From a virus, in the IMG/VR virus record IMGVR_UViG_3300032676_001408, positions 1-37,191 of that record: a DNA stretch of 37,191 bases; one strand, given 5' to 3'. Position 1 is the first letter of the stretch; each line of letters starts with the position of its first letter. Below the pieces are notes generated by a model that worked only from the letters and a program-made list of their open reading frames with translations, was not told the origin of the DNA and searched no databases. Below, in pieces: positions 6,957 to 16,514 of this stretch. Position numbers and translations under genes: made by a program.

Positions 6957-9266
6957 TTATAGATTAAGTCCTAAATTACCACCTAATGATAATCCACCAG
7001 GATTTAATGATAAATTACCCCCTAGTGATAATCCCCCAATAGAAAATCCACCATTTAAACTAAGTCCGAATTTATCATAATAAACATTATCATCTCCTAA
7101 ATTAATAAAAGCAGATCCACTTAAAAAAGGAGAACTAAATCCAAAATCTATAATAGGAACTACATCAGGTAATAAAAATACATTTTCAGCATATATAGAA
7201 TTTCCGGTATTAGTGTTTGCTAAAACCCTAACATCTTGACCATATGTTCCTTTTACAATAACGTTATCTATTGTACTATTCGCTACATATTGTCCAAATG
7301 GATTTATATTATAAACATCAGTTTCATTATAAACTGAACTATATACATTTGAATTTACTTTTTGGTTACTATCTTTTGAATCTCCTGCTTTTATTGTAGA
7401 ATTAAAATTACTAATCATATTTATTCTTGAACTTTCATATAATTGTTTAATATCATCTTTCATTTTATCTGTTATATTAGGCTGAATTATAGTTGCAGAT
7501 ACAGTTGAACGAAATCTATTTAAATCAAAATTAGCAATATCCATTTCTGATGGTAATTTACCTTTTGGATTATTTAAAGGTTGAGAAACACCATCAAGAG
7601 TATTACCAAAATCACCTATTTTACCTGATATATTTCTTTTTCCATAAGTATGAGGAGTTGATACACTAGAAATCATTGAAGGATTTCCAGAAGCTCCGAT
7701 TGGAAATACTCCACCATAAATATTTAATTTACCATTGTCAATTGATTTTTCAGTAAATTGTAAAGAATTAGGGATATTACTATCTCCTAATTCGATATTT
7801 GTAGCATTATATGTACTCATTTTAACATTGGAATACTTATATGTAAAAGAAATATCTACTCCTTCATCTAATGATTTAATTGCGGACATATCAATAGAAT
7901 CTCCATGTGACATTTTATCAAAAACAAATTGACACTCATATAAAAAATAAGTATATTTATTAGGAATATCTGCCATAACTTCACCTCCTACAACTCTGTT
8001 ATAATGTCTAGTTTCGCTAACTGTTATCTCTAAATCAAATCTTAATAAATTATCAGGTATCATTTTTTTACCACCTCTTTTAGACCAACTTAAAGTTTTA
8101 TATAACATTATTAAAGCTCCTGATGATAAATTAGTATCTTCATTTAGAGTTAAAGTAATAATATCTGTTCCATAATCAATAAAATTATCTTTACCATCAA
8201 ACCCATTCTTTTCTATTAAATTATTTAAACCAGATATTTTTTTTAAATAATATGGAGTTTTATTAAAATTATTTCCTTGTCTACTATTGGTAAAATCAAA
8301 TAAATCTTCTGGTGTATAGATTCCGTCATTAGTAACCTTACTATACCAATTATCCATATCAGGAAAATTACTATTATAATCTACTCTTGAATCTCTTAAT
8401 TCATCTCTAACCAATTCTAATTCAAATAAAGAAAAGAAACTATAAAAAAATTGATAGTATGTTACTAACCTTGTTTTTAAATCTGTCATTGTTGAATATT
8501 TATATAAAAAATCAGGTATAGCACCATTAAAAAGAGGTGAGGTTTCTGAGATTATTGATAATTGATAACCAAACACAACAGGATCTTGATTATTAATAGT
8601 TGTTTGATATTGAGCAAAATTTATATTCGTTAATCTTCTATCCTTATTATCATTGTCTATTGAGAAGCCTCTAGTAAAAGTATATTGAGGAGCTAATTTA
8701 TTTATTAAATGTTCATCCGGAAATTCTAAATAGTTATTGCTTATATTTACATCTAAATCAGTTGCATTAGTATAAGAGTAAGGATTTTGTAAAGAACCTT
8801 CATGTCCAGGGTATAATCTTAAATTACCATTTGATCCTTTAAAAGCATAATTTTGAAATGGCTCATTAATCCAACCTCTTTCTTGTTCAAAACCTGTTTC
8901 AGTTGACATTAAATTAGTTTGATAAAAACCTTCAGGAGCCATGAAACCACTATTATCAGAATTACTAAAATCTGCATCATATAACCCACCTATATTAGAA
9001 GAATTTCCATCATCAAAATAATTTTGCCATCTATTAACTACAAAAATTGGGCTATTTGTATCCCCATAAAATAAACCAGTTCTTTTAAATTTTTCTTGTA
9101 ATACAGGAACGCCTGTATTTGGTTTATCTGCTTCAGCTATAACTGGATTAATTTTAGGATTTAGATCTTGAGGTACTTGAGGATTTAATGTTTGTGCTGA
9201 AGCAGGTGGTATATCCATACCTCCACTACTAGGTACTGAAATTGGGGAAGTGATGTTTTCTGCCAT
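6957..9266 (-). CDS. Large baseplate or tail structural protein with tube-like domain
   Basis: A 769-residue protein between the spike and hub genes, so probably a baseplate or tail-tip component. The N-terminus is rich in proline and serine. The segment at about residues 370-500 (LYKTLSWSKRGGKKMIPDNL, then LRFDLEITVSETRHYNRV and YTYFLYECQFVFDKMSH) follows a pattern I know from large myovirus structural proteins and is reminiscent of tail-tube-like subunits, in which a beta-strand ending in ECQF precedes a MPSH-like turn. The last 40 residues are a glycine/leucine repeat (GGLSLGGNL-type units) that could form a flexible or beta-stacked tail. No enzymatic motif was seen. The exact T4 counterpart is uncertain; gp48 or gp54 analogues are candidates. 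Confidence 0.6.
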   Translation of the reverse strand: MAENITSPISVPSSGGMDIPPASAQTLNPQVPQDLNPKINPVIAEADKPNTGVPVLQEKFKRTGLFYGDTNSPIFVVNRWQNYFDDGNSSNIGGLYDADFSNSDNSGFMAPEGFYQTNLMSTETGFEQERGWINEPFQNYAFKGSNGNLRLYPGHEGSLQNPYSYTNATDLDVNISNNYLEFPDEHLINKLAPQYTFTRGFSIDNDNKDRRLTNINFAQYQTTINNQDPVVFGYQLSIISETSPLFNGAIPDFLYKYSTMTDLKTRLVTYYQFFYSFFSLFELELVRDELRDSRVDYNSNFPDMDNWYSKVTNDGIYTPEDLFDFTNSRQGNNFNKTPYYLKKISGLNNLIEKNGFDGKDNFIDYGTDIITLTLNEDTNLSSGALIMLYKTLSWSKRGGKKMIPDNLLRFDLEITVSETRHYNRVVGGEVMADIPNKYTYFLYECQFVFDKMSHGDSIDMSAIKSLDEGVDISFTYKYSNVKMSTYNATNIELGDSNIPNSLQFTEKSIDNGKLNIYGGVFPIGASGNPSMISSVSTPHTYGKRNISGKIGDFGNTLDGVSQPLNNPKGKLPSEMDIANFDLNRFRSTVSATIIQPNITDKMKDDIKQLYESSRINMISNFNSTIKAGDSKDSNQKVNSNVYSSVYNETDVYNINPFGQYVANSTIDNVIVKGTYGQDVRVLANTNTGNSIYAENVFLLPDVVPIIDFGFSSPFLSGSAFINLGDDNVYYDKFGLSLNGGFSIGGLSLGGNLSLNPGGLSLGGNLGLNL

Positions 9267-9312
9267 GCTGATAAAACTTTTTTATTATATATTAAATAAG
9301 AAACATTACTTA

Positions 9313-12084
9313 TCATTTAATGTTAAATAGTTGATTTATCGTAGTATCAGTAGTTAAACCAGATATACCAAAAGTATTAAAGTCTGATAATATACCCATA
9401 GCATAATCATGAGGATTATTACCATCAGAAATTGGGGCATAAATATCCATATATCCTGTTTTAGGATCACCATTCCATAGCGGGCTATTTCCTGCTAATG
9501 GGAAATTTTGGTTTTGTCCATTTTTAATCCTAGTTATTAAAAAATAAAGAGCTTTAACCCCTTCAATAACATTAGGAAATTTACAATATCCATTTTTTGG
9601 AGTATCCGATACTGGATTAAATTGTGCGTAAATAGTACTATATCTTAATGCTCCTGGGTTATTAGTTCTTCTAGTTCTATGTTTCGCATCAGCTGCTGCC
9701 ATTTGTGGATCTCCTTGTTCAATACCTCCCCATCCTTCGTGTAAAGCATGTGCTAGCATTAGTATCCCAATACCTTTTGGTATTCCTAATTGCTGTATAA
9801 TAGGATATAAAGATTGATAAGTATAAGTTTTAAATATGCTTGATAATTTATCAGTTTTCTTTGGTAAACTTGTATTATAATTAGTAGGTACTGCTGGAAC
9901 TTTTGTTGGATTTGAATAATCAACTAAAGCAGGTGTTCCTGTAGTTTGTTGATTTGGTTCTGGATTTTGAGTATTTTCGGATAATTCTTTTTTATAATTA
10001 GTATTTGTATTATTTTTCTCTGCATCTAATTCTTCTTTAGATAATTCTAACTCTCTTTTTACTAAACGAAAAATTTGTGAAAATTTATTTTGAGAGAGTA
10101 CATATTCTATATCAATTAATAACCATTCACCAGTTAATCTACTATTAATCATACTATCATCTCCACCCATAGGAGATTTATTACTTAATATAAGACTAAC
10201 TTTTTGAAATTGATAAAGATTAAAGTTAGGATTACCCATTTCAATCTCAATCTCAATTTTACCTAAATCAGTTATATTTTTCCAATTATTTATTTTTGTA
10301 TAAAAATAATTATTATGTACATTTGATGTATCTAATTTACCTAAATAATGATAATTTTGATTATTATTAACAGTTTCTGATGAATTAGGATCATTAGGAT
10401 CTCCTTTTAAAATTATTCTATCATTTTCATTTTTAGTTATAGAATCTATTTTAAAACTAACTAATTGTTTTTTATTTCTATCATAAAACGCAGTATTTTG
10501 AATATATCCTGTTTCAGCACTTATTTCAGCAGACCTATTTATTACCTTAAATTTAGAAAAATAATTATTTGATTGTAACATTGATTCATCATTTGTTAAA
10601 ATTAAAGGTTGAATATCTGTTTTAGAATTAGAACCATTAGCACTTTCTAATCCAGTTGTATTAATTCCATGTTGATCAGTTATATCTCTATCCATTTCCT
10701 TTTCTATATCAATATAGTTAAAACATTGATAGTAATCAATATATCCTGATAAAAAAGTTTTATCAGATATATAAGATCTTTCTACAATTGATTCGATAAA
10801 ATCTAAAAACTTTTTACCATTTTGAAGCCAATTCATTCTATCATTTGAATCAGTTATATTACTATTAAATCCAATACCTATATCAGTACATATTTGTTTA
10901 AGAGCAGTATAAGATGTAGAATTTGCGTAATTTTTATAATTTTTAGTATATAATTTAGATGATTGTAATATACCATCTATCATCATTATATCATCATCAT
11001 TATTAAAATTTGTAATTTTAAAATCTAATATTATAGATTTTAAATTATTAGAACGAGAACTAATAAATATTTTAATTTTTGTATCATCTAATGGAAATCC
11101 TTTACTTTTAATTGTACCACTAGAGTCTTTAAAATTAAGTTTTATACAAGGAATAAAACCATCATTATATAATGAAAAATAATCAATTGTTGAATTATCA
11201 ATTAATAACGAATTATAATAAATAACAGGAGAAAAACCTGAACCTCTTATAAACTCACTTTGATAATCTGGATTATTTGGAGTTTGTATTTTTATATTTG
11301 TTGCTTGTTCATCAGGTTTAGTCTCATTTACATTTGCTGTCTTATCTACCTGATTTTGAGGTTTAGTATCAGGATTATCAGGAGTTGTATCTTGTTTTTT
11401 TGATTCAACAACAGGATCTATTGGTTTTTTAATAGTAACTGTTTGTGAATATGTCGCTGATAAATTATCACTTGATACAGTAGTTAGTACTATATTATAT
11501 GTTCCTTCAGTTGTGTATGTTTTATTAGGCTCTTTAAGTATAGATTTTTCTCCATCACCAAAATCATATTGATATTTTACACTATTCTTTGATTGATCAA
11601 CAATTTTTATATCAGTTGGAAACTGATTAGGGTCATAATTTACTTTAAAACTAGGAGTTGGTAGAGTTGGTGTAGGTATATCTTTAAGGAAAAAATTCAT
11701 AAGATAACCTCCACCATTAAGTTTAGGGTCAAAATTATTAACAATAGAATCTTCTTTACTACTTATATTAACTAATGCATTACATTTACTATAAATATTA
11801 TGTATACCTGTTTGTATTTTTTGTGTAAAAACTTGTAAATCTAAATTTTCTTGATTAAATAAATCTAAATTTATAACTAAATCGTATGATATCATGTCAT
11901 TAACATGAGTTATTTCTTTAGATGTTGTATCTATAAATTTATAACCTTTTGATGGCCAAAATTCAGATAAATAATCTATTATAGATTCTCCTAAATCATT
12001 ATCTCCTAATTTATAATCAGGATATAATTTTTTAGAACCTTTTAAAACATAACAATTTACATTTATAACATATAACATACTCAT
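9313..12084 (-). CDS. gp27-like baseplate hub fused to PKD and lysozyme-like domains
   Basis: A 923-residue mosaic. Residues 145-220 are a PKD-like immunoglobulin fold (YDFGDG at 172-177 and the KTYTTEGTYNIVLTT strand pair). Residues 220-275 are a low-complexity P/T/Q/K linker. Residues about 280-700 resemble gp27/gpD hub proteins, with a FLDFIESIVERSYISDKTFL segment and a GYIDYYQCFNYIDIE segment. Residues about 748-923 resemble a glycan hydrolase of the lysozyme/glucosaminidase type: AHALHEGWGG, with E783 as probable acid, then RTNNPGALRYS and a KFPNVIEGVKALYFLI helix. It would form the trimeric hub that holds the spike. It overlaps nothing and starts 4 bases after the gp53-like stop, so it is translated from the same transcript. 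Confidence 0.75.
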   Translation of the reverse strand: MSMLYVINVNCYVLKGSKKLYPDYKLGDNDLGESIIDYLSEFWPSKGYKFIDTTSKEITHVNDMISYDLVINLDLFNQENLDLQVFTQKIQTGIHNIYSKCNALVNISSKEDSIVNNFDPKLNGGGYLMNFFLKDIPTPTLPTPSFKVNYDPNQFPTDIKIVDQSKNSVKYQYDFGDGEKSILKEPNKTYTTEGTYNIVLTTVSSDNLSATYSQTVTIKKPIDPVVESKKQDTTPDNPDTKPQNQVDKTANVNETKPDEQATNIKIQTPNNPDYQSEFIRGSGFSPVIYYNSLLIDNSTIDYFSLYNDGFIPCIKLNFKDSSGTIKSKGFPLDDTKIKIFISSRSNNLKSIILDFKITNFNNDDDIMMIDGILQSSKLYTKNYKNYANSTSYTALKQICTDIGIGFNSNITDSNDRMNWLQNGKKFLDFIESIVERSYISDKTFLSGYIDYYQCFNYIDIEKEMDRDITDQHGINTTGLESANGSNSKTDIQPLILTNDESMLQSNNYFSKFKVINRSAEISAETGYIQNTAFYDRNKKQLVSFKIDSITKNENDRIILKGDPNDPNSSETVNNNQNYHYLGKLDTSNVHNNYFYTKINNWKNITDLGKIEIEIEMGNPNFNLYQFQKVSLILSNKSPMGGDDSMINSRLTGEWLLIDIEYVLSQNKFSQIFRLVKRELELSKEELDAEKNNTNTNYKKELSENTQNPEPNQQTTGTPALVDYSNPTKVPAVPTNYNTSLPKKTDKLSSIFKTYTYQSLYPIIQQLGIPKGIGILMLAHALHEGWGGIEQGDPQMAAADAKHRTRRTNNPGALRYSTIYAQFNPVSDTPKNGYCKFPNVIEGVKALYFLITRIKNGQNQNFPLAGNSPLWNGDPKTGYMDIYAPISDGNNPHDYAMGILSDFNTFGISGLTTDTTINQLFNIK

Positions 12085-12088
12085 ATTT

Positions 12089-12553
12089 TTAATTATTTCC
12101 TAATATTATTGTATTTCCACTAATTGCTGCTGGAGGTCCTCCCGCTTCATTAAATGTAGGTGGAAATGAATACCCATTTGATACATAAACTTGTCTTGCT
12201 GGGTCAATTTGAGTTTTCTTATTTGTATTTATTAAACCTAAACTAACTGTATCTACTTTAGATACATTTATTTCTATTGAATTTAATTGAGTTGGACTTA
12301 TCCATTTAATATAATCCCCACTCATTATATTTAATGGATTATCAATATCATTCAATGTTAATAAATAATCAACATTATCAACATTATTATATATAGCATA
12401 ACTAACTAAATCTAATCTCATTTCTTCTTCATCTGATAAAACAAAATAAGTACCTTGAATACTAGGGTCAAATTTAAGATTATTTTGTGTTAGGTCATAT
12501 AAATTATCTTGATTAGGATCTCTTTGTAATAAATCTAAATCTTTAATATCCAT
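12089..12553 (-). CDS. gp53-like baseplate wedge protein with LysM-like fold
   Basis: A 154-residue protein. The core (about residues 48-90: LDLVSYAIYNNVDNVDYLLT, then LNDIDNPLNIMSGDYIKW) has the LysM-like pattern found in T4 gp53, where an aspartate-isoleucine strand and a YGN-like helix are followed by N-x-I-x-NP and G-D-x-I. T4 gp53 joins adjacent wedges round the hub. The C-terminus ends in a glycine/alanine/proline stretch. It lies directly between the hub gene and a large structural gene in the minus-strand operon, agreeing with a wedge role. No peptidoglycan-binding function is claimed, because gp53 uses the fold structurally. Confidence 0.6.
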   Translation of the reverse strand: MDIKDLDLLQRDPNQDNLYDLTQNNLKFDPSIQGTYFVLSDEEEMRLDLVSYAIYNNVDNVDYLLTLNDIDNPLNIMSGDYIKWISPTQLNSIEINVSKVDTVSLGLINTNKKTQIDPARQVYVSNGYSFPPTFNEAGGPPAAISGNTIILGNN

Positions 12554-12569
12554 TTTTTATTTTTATTTT

Positions 12570-14513
12570 TTAACTGAAAAGGTCACTAGCTTTTACACTA
12601 ACAGGAGTTGTAGTTCCTGATGCAGTCCAACCAATTTTATCATTTAATTGTGATGTCTTATTATAACCATCAAGCCATTGTTTTACAGCATTCGCTTCAT
12701 CTACTGCTGTTATAGTACCATCATATTTTAATTTTTTATCTTTTGCTTCTTTTATTATACTATCTATAATAGGTTGATAATTTTCTTTAGTTGTGTTAGC
12801 CTTATTAGCATCTTTTTTCTCACGAGCCGCATTATTTTTTACCATTTCATCTATTTTTTTATCAACTGCATCTGAGATTTTAGTGTTATTATTAGTTAGA
12901 AAATCAATCCCATTTTCATATCCTGGTGCTACAACATAAGTTCTTTCTTTACCACAATTTAATTTTTGAAATATCTCTTGAGATCCTAAATTTCTAGCAC
13001 TAGAAAATTTAACTTCTAATGCTATACTTGATGGTAAATCATTAAAAGCTAATACATTACCTAATGTCATTGTAACATTGTCTACAATCATATCTCCAGA
13101 TGAAAAAATGGGATGTTTTGGATTTCCAATAGTTATATGCCAAGGTCCAGATGGTGTGCCTGTTAATGAATTAATTACACCTATAATTCTAACTTTGTAT
13201 TTATTAATTATAGAACCTATACCTTTTGCTATTGTTTTTAATATTTGCGATCCAACTTGAGTAAGACTAACATCACCTTTAACTATACTTTTTACCGCAT
13301 TCACTAACTGACTAGCCATATCTTGTAACGCACCAACAATAGCAGCAACAAAATCAACAAGAGCACCAATTAATCTATTAGAATCTCCTGAACTTATATC
13401 ATCAACAAATTTTTTTAATTCCTTACTTAAAGCTCCTGTAAAATTGAATGATGATACAGAAGTACCAAAACTAAGAGCATTTGCTATTATAGAGTAATAA
13501 GCAAATGCAGGATCTATACCATATACATATTTTTGTTCATATTCTATTTTCATAGTTACTCCAAATGCTCCTTTTAATCCACTAAATGGCTCTTTTCCAG
13601 AGCTTGCAACACTTCTTCTTTTTGATTCTCTAATTAAATTAGGATTACCTTGTGGTAATGTAGTAAAATCAACAGTAGACATTTGTGTACCAGCCAATTT
13701 GTTTAAAACATTATATTGGAAAACTTCAGTAAAACCAGCTAAAGGTACAATACCACCACCTGCTGCCGCAGCACTACCCCAATCAGTAGGATTATCCATT
13801 TTACTTATATTAGTGGTCATGTCTTTACCAATTCCGTTTAATATTTCAACAAAACTAGCCTCTGATTCTACCCATTTTTCTGAAAAATCAATACTAATAA
13901 AATCTTCACCATCTTTAACCCATGATATTAATTTAGAAATAGGTTTAGTATTTTTTGAAGCAGTGTTTGTTAAATCATCATAAATGCCAAATGGAAATCT
14001 TCTAGCAATAATTAATCTATTATTTGTATAAACTCCTAAATTTTTAAGAAATATAAAATCCATTTCATTTAATTCAATAGAAGCGTTACCACTTTTTTTA
14101 GACCAATCTATTAAATCTAAAGTACTTATATCATAAGTTGAATCATTATATGAATCAATAATTTTATTTTTATAAACATTAGAATCAAAACTATTATCAT
14201 TTATAGATTTAAATGGTCTTAAATTAGTATTATTAAATAAAGATTTAACACTATCTAAATCATCAATTTTATCACCTTGCTGAATCGAATATCCTTGATT
14301 AGTATTATCATATACAAATCCTCCTAAAGGAGACCCACCTATTAATGGAGATGACCTATCCCCACTTTTTGTATTTGCTTTTATATCATTTATATCAACC
14401 TTGTTACCATTTTGATCCAATTTAAATTTTCTTTGATCAGGTGAATTAAATTCTACATCTGTATTTGGAGTAGGAGCTGATACAGGAGCTGGTGTATTAG
14501 TAGGATTTGCCAT
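12570..14513 (-). CDS. Large myovirus baseplate/tail protein, gp48/gp54-like candidate
   Basis: A 647-residue structural protein. The N-terminal 60 residues are proline- and threonine-rich. The region about 165-235 contains IIARRFPFGIYDDL and ISKLISWV, and residues about 475-540 contain GPWHITIGNPKHP, VTMTLGNVLAFNDLPS and NLGSQEIFQKLN. I associate these last segments with tail or baseplate proteins of large marine myoviruses. A glycine/alanine-rich hydrophobic stretch at about 245-270 and one at about 385-430 (ALVDFVAAIVGALQDMASQL) could be buried helices; they are not clear transmembrane segments. The operon position, first of the large structural genes, fits a tube initiator or wedge component. 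The specific role is inferred only. Confidence 0.5.
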   Translation of the reverse strand: MANPTNTPAPVSAPTPNTDVEFNSPDQRKFKLDQNGNKVDINDIKANTKSGDRSSPLIGGSPLGGFVYDNTNQGYSIQQGDKIDDLDSVKSLFNNTNLRPFKSINDNSFDSNVYKNKIIDSYNDSTYDISTLDLIDWSKKSGNASIELNEMDFIFLKNLGVYTNNRLIIARRFPFGIYDDLTNTASKNTKPISKLISWVKDGEDFISIDFSEKWVESEASFVEILNGIGKDMTTNISKMDNPTDWGSAAAAGGGIVPLAGFTEVFQYNVLNKLAGTQMSTVDFTTLPQGNPNLIRESKRRSVASSGKEPFSGLKGAFGVTMKIEYEQKYVYGIDPAFAYYSIIANALSFGTSVSSFNFTGALSKELKKFVDDISSGDSNRLIGALVDFVAAIVGALQDMASQLVNAVKSIVKGDVSLTQVGSQILKTIAKGIGSIINKYKVRIIGVINSLTGTPSGPWHITIGNPKHPIFSSGDMIVDNVTMTLGNVLAFNDLPSSIALEVKFSSARNLGSQEIFQKLNCGKERTYVVAPGYENGIDFLTNNNTKISDAVDKKIDEMVKNNAAREKKDANKANTTKENYQPIIDSIIKEAKDKKLKYDGTITAVDEANAVKQWLDGYNKTSQLNDKIGWTASGTTTPVSVKASDLFS

Positions 14514-14532
14514 TTTTAGTGTGTTTTATTTT

Positions 14533-14922
14533 TTAATAATCTCTGATTATTTGTGAATTAGAAAATTTAGTTAAATTTCCTAAAGCATCCTGTAATAAAT
14601 CATTATCTTTTCTAAATTCATTATAAAAAATAAGAATATTAAAGTCATTCTCATTTAGAATTTTTTTAATATTCAAAAGTTTCTCAATAGAAAAATCATG
14701 TTCAAAATCAGGAATATAATAAATATCTTTATTCTTTTCTATCGCTTGTTGTATTTTATTAAATACCAGTATTTTAAGATACGTCCTTTCCGAATCATAA
14801 TCTAATCCCTCTTCTTCTGATATTTTTTTAATATCTATGATATATTTATTCCTTATTTTATTTACTTTAACGTATTTTTGGAATTTTTTTATCTGTTTAA
14901 CATATACTACAAAAAACTGCAT
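14533..14922 (-). CDS. Hypothetical protein at the head of the baseplate operon
   Basis: A 129-residue protein rich in lysine, isoleucine and asparagine, not recognised. It starts with a hydrophobic strand (MQFFVVYV) followed by basic helices, with an aspartate/glutamate-rich middle (IPDFEHDFSIEKLL). The layout FFVVYV...IYYIPDF...FNILIFYNE alternates strand and helix and could be a small alpha/beta protein. It ends 19 bases upstream of the next minus-strand gene and is probably co-transcribed with it. It is divergent from the P-loop gene, with 99 bp of AT-rich DNA between them. Confidence 0.55.
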   Translation of the reverse strand: MQFFVVYVKQIKKFQKYVKVNKIRNKYIIDIKKISEEEGLDYDSERTYLKILVFNKIQQAIEKNKDIYYIPDFEHDFSIEKLLNIKKILNENDFNILIFYNEFRKDNDLLQDALGNLTKFSNSQIIRDY

Positions 14923-15021
14923 CTAATTAAATTATTTTAATATATTATATATTAATAATAAACCTTTCTTACATAAACTTTTTATTTGATTGAAATATAA
15001 TATTAATAAAATAAAAAAATA

Positions 15022-15576
15022 ATGAGTAAATTAATTTCTATAGTAGGTGCTCCCAGTTCAGGTAAATCAACTTTAGCCGCATCTATTCACTACCAACTTA
15101 AAAAGAAAGGACTTAATTCTATATTTGTTACCGAAGCAGCCACCGATTATATAGCAGAATGGGGAATACCAAATACCCCAATAGACCAAATGGTTATTTT
15201 CTATAAACAACTAAATAGAGAAAAAATGTATATGGGTTCTAAAGATTACATTATATGTGATTCTTCCTCTATATTAAACTACTTCTATTTTAGATCCCTA
15301 TACCCTAAAAAATTATCTAATAAAGATGTTGCTGCTATAAATCATTTACAAAAAGAAATTCTTAAAAATATAAATCAATGGTATAAAATTTATTATATCC
15401 CACCTATTTTAGATAATGTTGAAGATGGAATACGATTCCAAAATAAAGACGAAATAGCAAGATTAGATAATGTAATAAGAGATTATTTAATATTAGAAAA
15501 TATAGATCATACTGATTTATCAGATATTAATATAGATGAACGTTGTAAATACATCTTTAAAGATATTATTAGTTAA
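15022..15576 (+). CDS. P-loop kinase-like protein (AAA_28/NadR-like)
   Basis: A 184-residue P-loop NTPase. Walker A is GAPSSGKST (residues 9-17), directly after a short hydrophobic strand. FVTEAATDYIAEWG follows after the first helix, and the Walker B-like strand is YIICDSSSIL. This order, with an E-A-x-[TR] segment near residue 40, fits the AAA_28/NadR-like kinase group that phosphorylates ribosides or acts in NAD metabolism. The substrate is not visible. The gene is monocistronic on the plus strand. Its last bases overlap the convergent HNH gene by 8 nt and lie against a long hairpin. Base composition is slightly less AT-rich than its neighbours near the 5' end. Confidence 0.7.
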   Translation: MSKLISIVGAPSSGKSTLAASIHYQLKKKGLNSIFVTEAATDYIAEWGIPNTPIDQMVIFYKQLNREKMYMGSKDYIICDSSSILNYFYFRSLYPKKLSNKDVAAINHLQKEILKNINQWYKIYYIPPILDNVEDGIRFQNKDEIARLDNVIRDYLILENIDHTDLSDINIDERCKYIFKDIIS

Positions 15577-16459
15577 TTCGTTCCTTAAATTCTTCGAAAT
15601 TTTTATTTCTTTTCGAAGAATTTAAGGAACGTTTTGTTATACACAAATTATTTATACAACTTATCTCCTCTGGTTTAATTTTTTTGTAGAACCCTTCATA
15701 AATAGATATTTTATGATCTATAGTTGGATATTTTTTATTATCATAATTTAAATTTAAATAATCTTTTATATATTCTCTATCATAAAAATCATAACCATCC
15801 CATTTTTCATATAATTTATTTTTAACTCTTTTAGTTAATTTTCTTACTTCTTTTCTATAATTAGAAAACTCTATCAAATATTGATCATAAAATTTTTTGA
15901 TTTCTTCATCTGAGTATCTTAATTTAGGGTTTTTTATATCATTTTTAGAGGAAGTAATATTTAGGTTTATAAATTTTATACTACCACTATTTACAAATTC
16001 ATTATTTATATTATTTCTTAGTTCCCAAAAATTAGAAGTACCATATTTTTCCTCCATTATATTTTTCCTTAATTCTTTATTAGATTCTAATAATAAATTT
16101 GTTTTTACTCCATATTTATTTGTAAATTTTTTTGCCATTATTTCCTTTGCTTCTTTTAATTCCATCCAATTATTAACTCCATAAATTTTTTGAGATGTTA
16201 TCACGGCTTTTTGTCTAGAACATTTTTTACAAGAATAAAAACCATGATTATTTTTATTTTTTATATATTTTCCATATTGAATATAATTTTCACTACTGCA
16301 TATTTTACATATTGCTGTTATTTTTACGTGGGAACTTAATGGTAAGTCATATACATTTATATCTAATTTTTCAAATATATTAACACTATATCCTAATTTT
16401 ATATAATGATTTCTATTTACACTAGTTATATTTACTGATATGGTATTTTCTTTAATCAT
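15569..16459 (-). CDS. HNH endonuclease with zinc finger, homing type
   Basis: A 296-residue nuclease. An N-terminal treble-clef-like zinc site uses CKIC and CKKC about 28 residues apart. Two repeats of the YGVNNWMELKEAKEIM / KYGTSNFWELRNN kind occur in the middle; such repeats are common in phage homing nucleases and probably contact DNA. The C-terminal HNH-like part contains TIDHKISIYEGF (DH pair), then NLCITKRSLNSSKRNK, in which N and the final N/K positions complete the motif. It is inserted just before the truncated polymerase gene, where the first half of gene 43 would be expected, and so may have caused or followed the split. The gene is on the opposite strand from the polymerase. Confidence 0.7.
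   Translation of the reverse strand: MIKENTISVNITSVNRNHYIKLGYSVNIFEKLDINVYDLPLSSHVKITAICKICSSENYIQYGKYIKNKNNHGFYSCKKCSRQKAVITSQKIYGVNNWMELKEAKEIMAKKFTNKYGVKTNLLLESNKELRKNIMEEKYGTSNFWELRNNINNEFVNSGSIKFINLNITSSKNDIKNPKLRYSDEEIKKFYDQYLIEFSNYRKEVRKLTKRVKNKLYEKWDGYDFYDREYIKDYLNLNYDNKKYPTIDHKISIYEGFYKKIKPEEISCINNLCITKRSLNSSKRNKNFEEFKERIN
15579..15631. repeat. 21-bp perfect hairpin at the junction of two convergent genes
   Basis: Arms at 15579-15599 and 15611-15631 are exact complements around an 11-nt T-rich loop. The hairpin falls in the last codons of the HNH gene and just after the stop of the P-loop gene. It may terminate the plus-strand transcript, but it is also coding on the minus strand, encoding an NSSKRNKNFEEF-like tail. 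Confidence 0.75.
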
Positions 16460-16514
16460 AAACTTTTTTATTATTTTAATATAAAATTGTATATTAAAAA
16501 ATAATATAAGTTTT

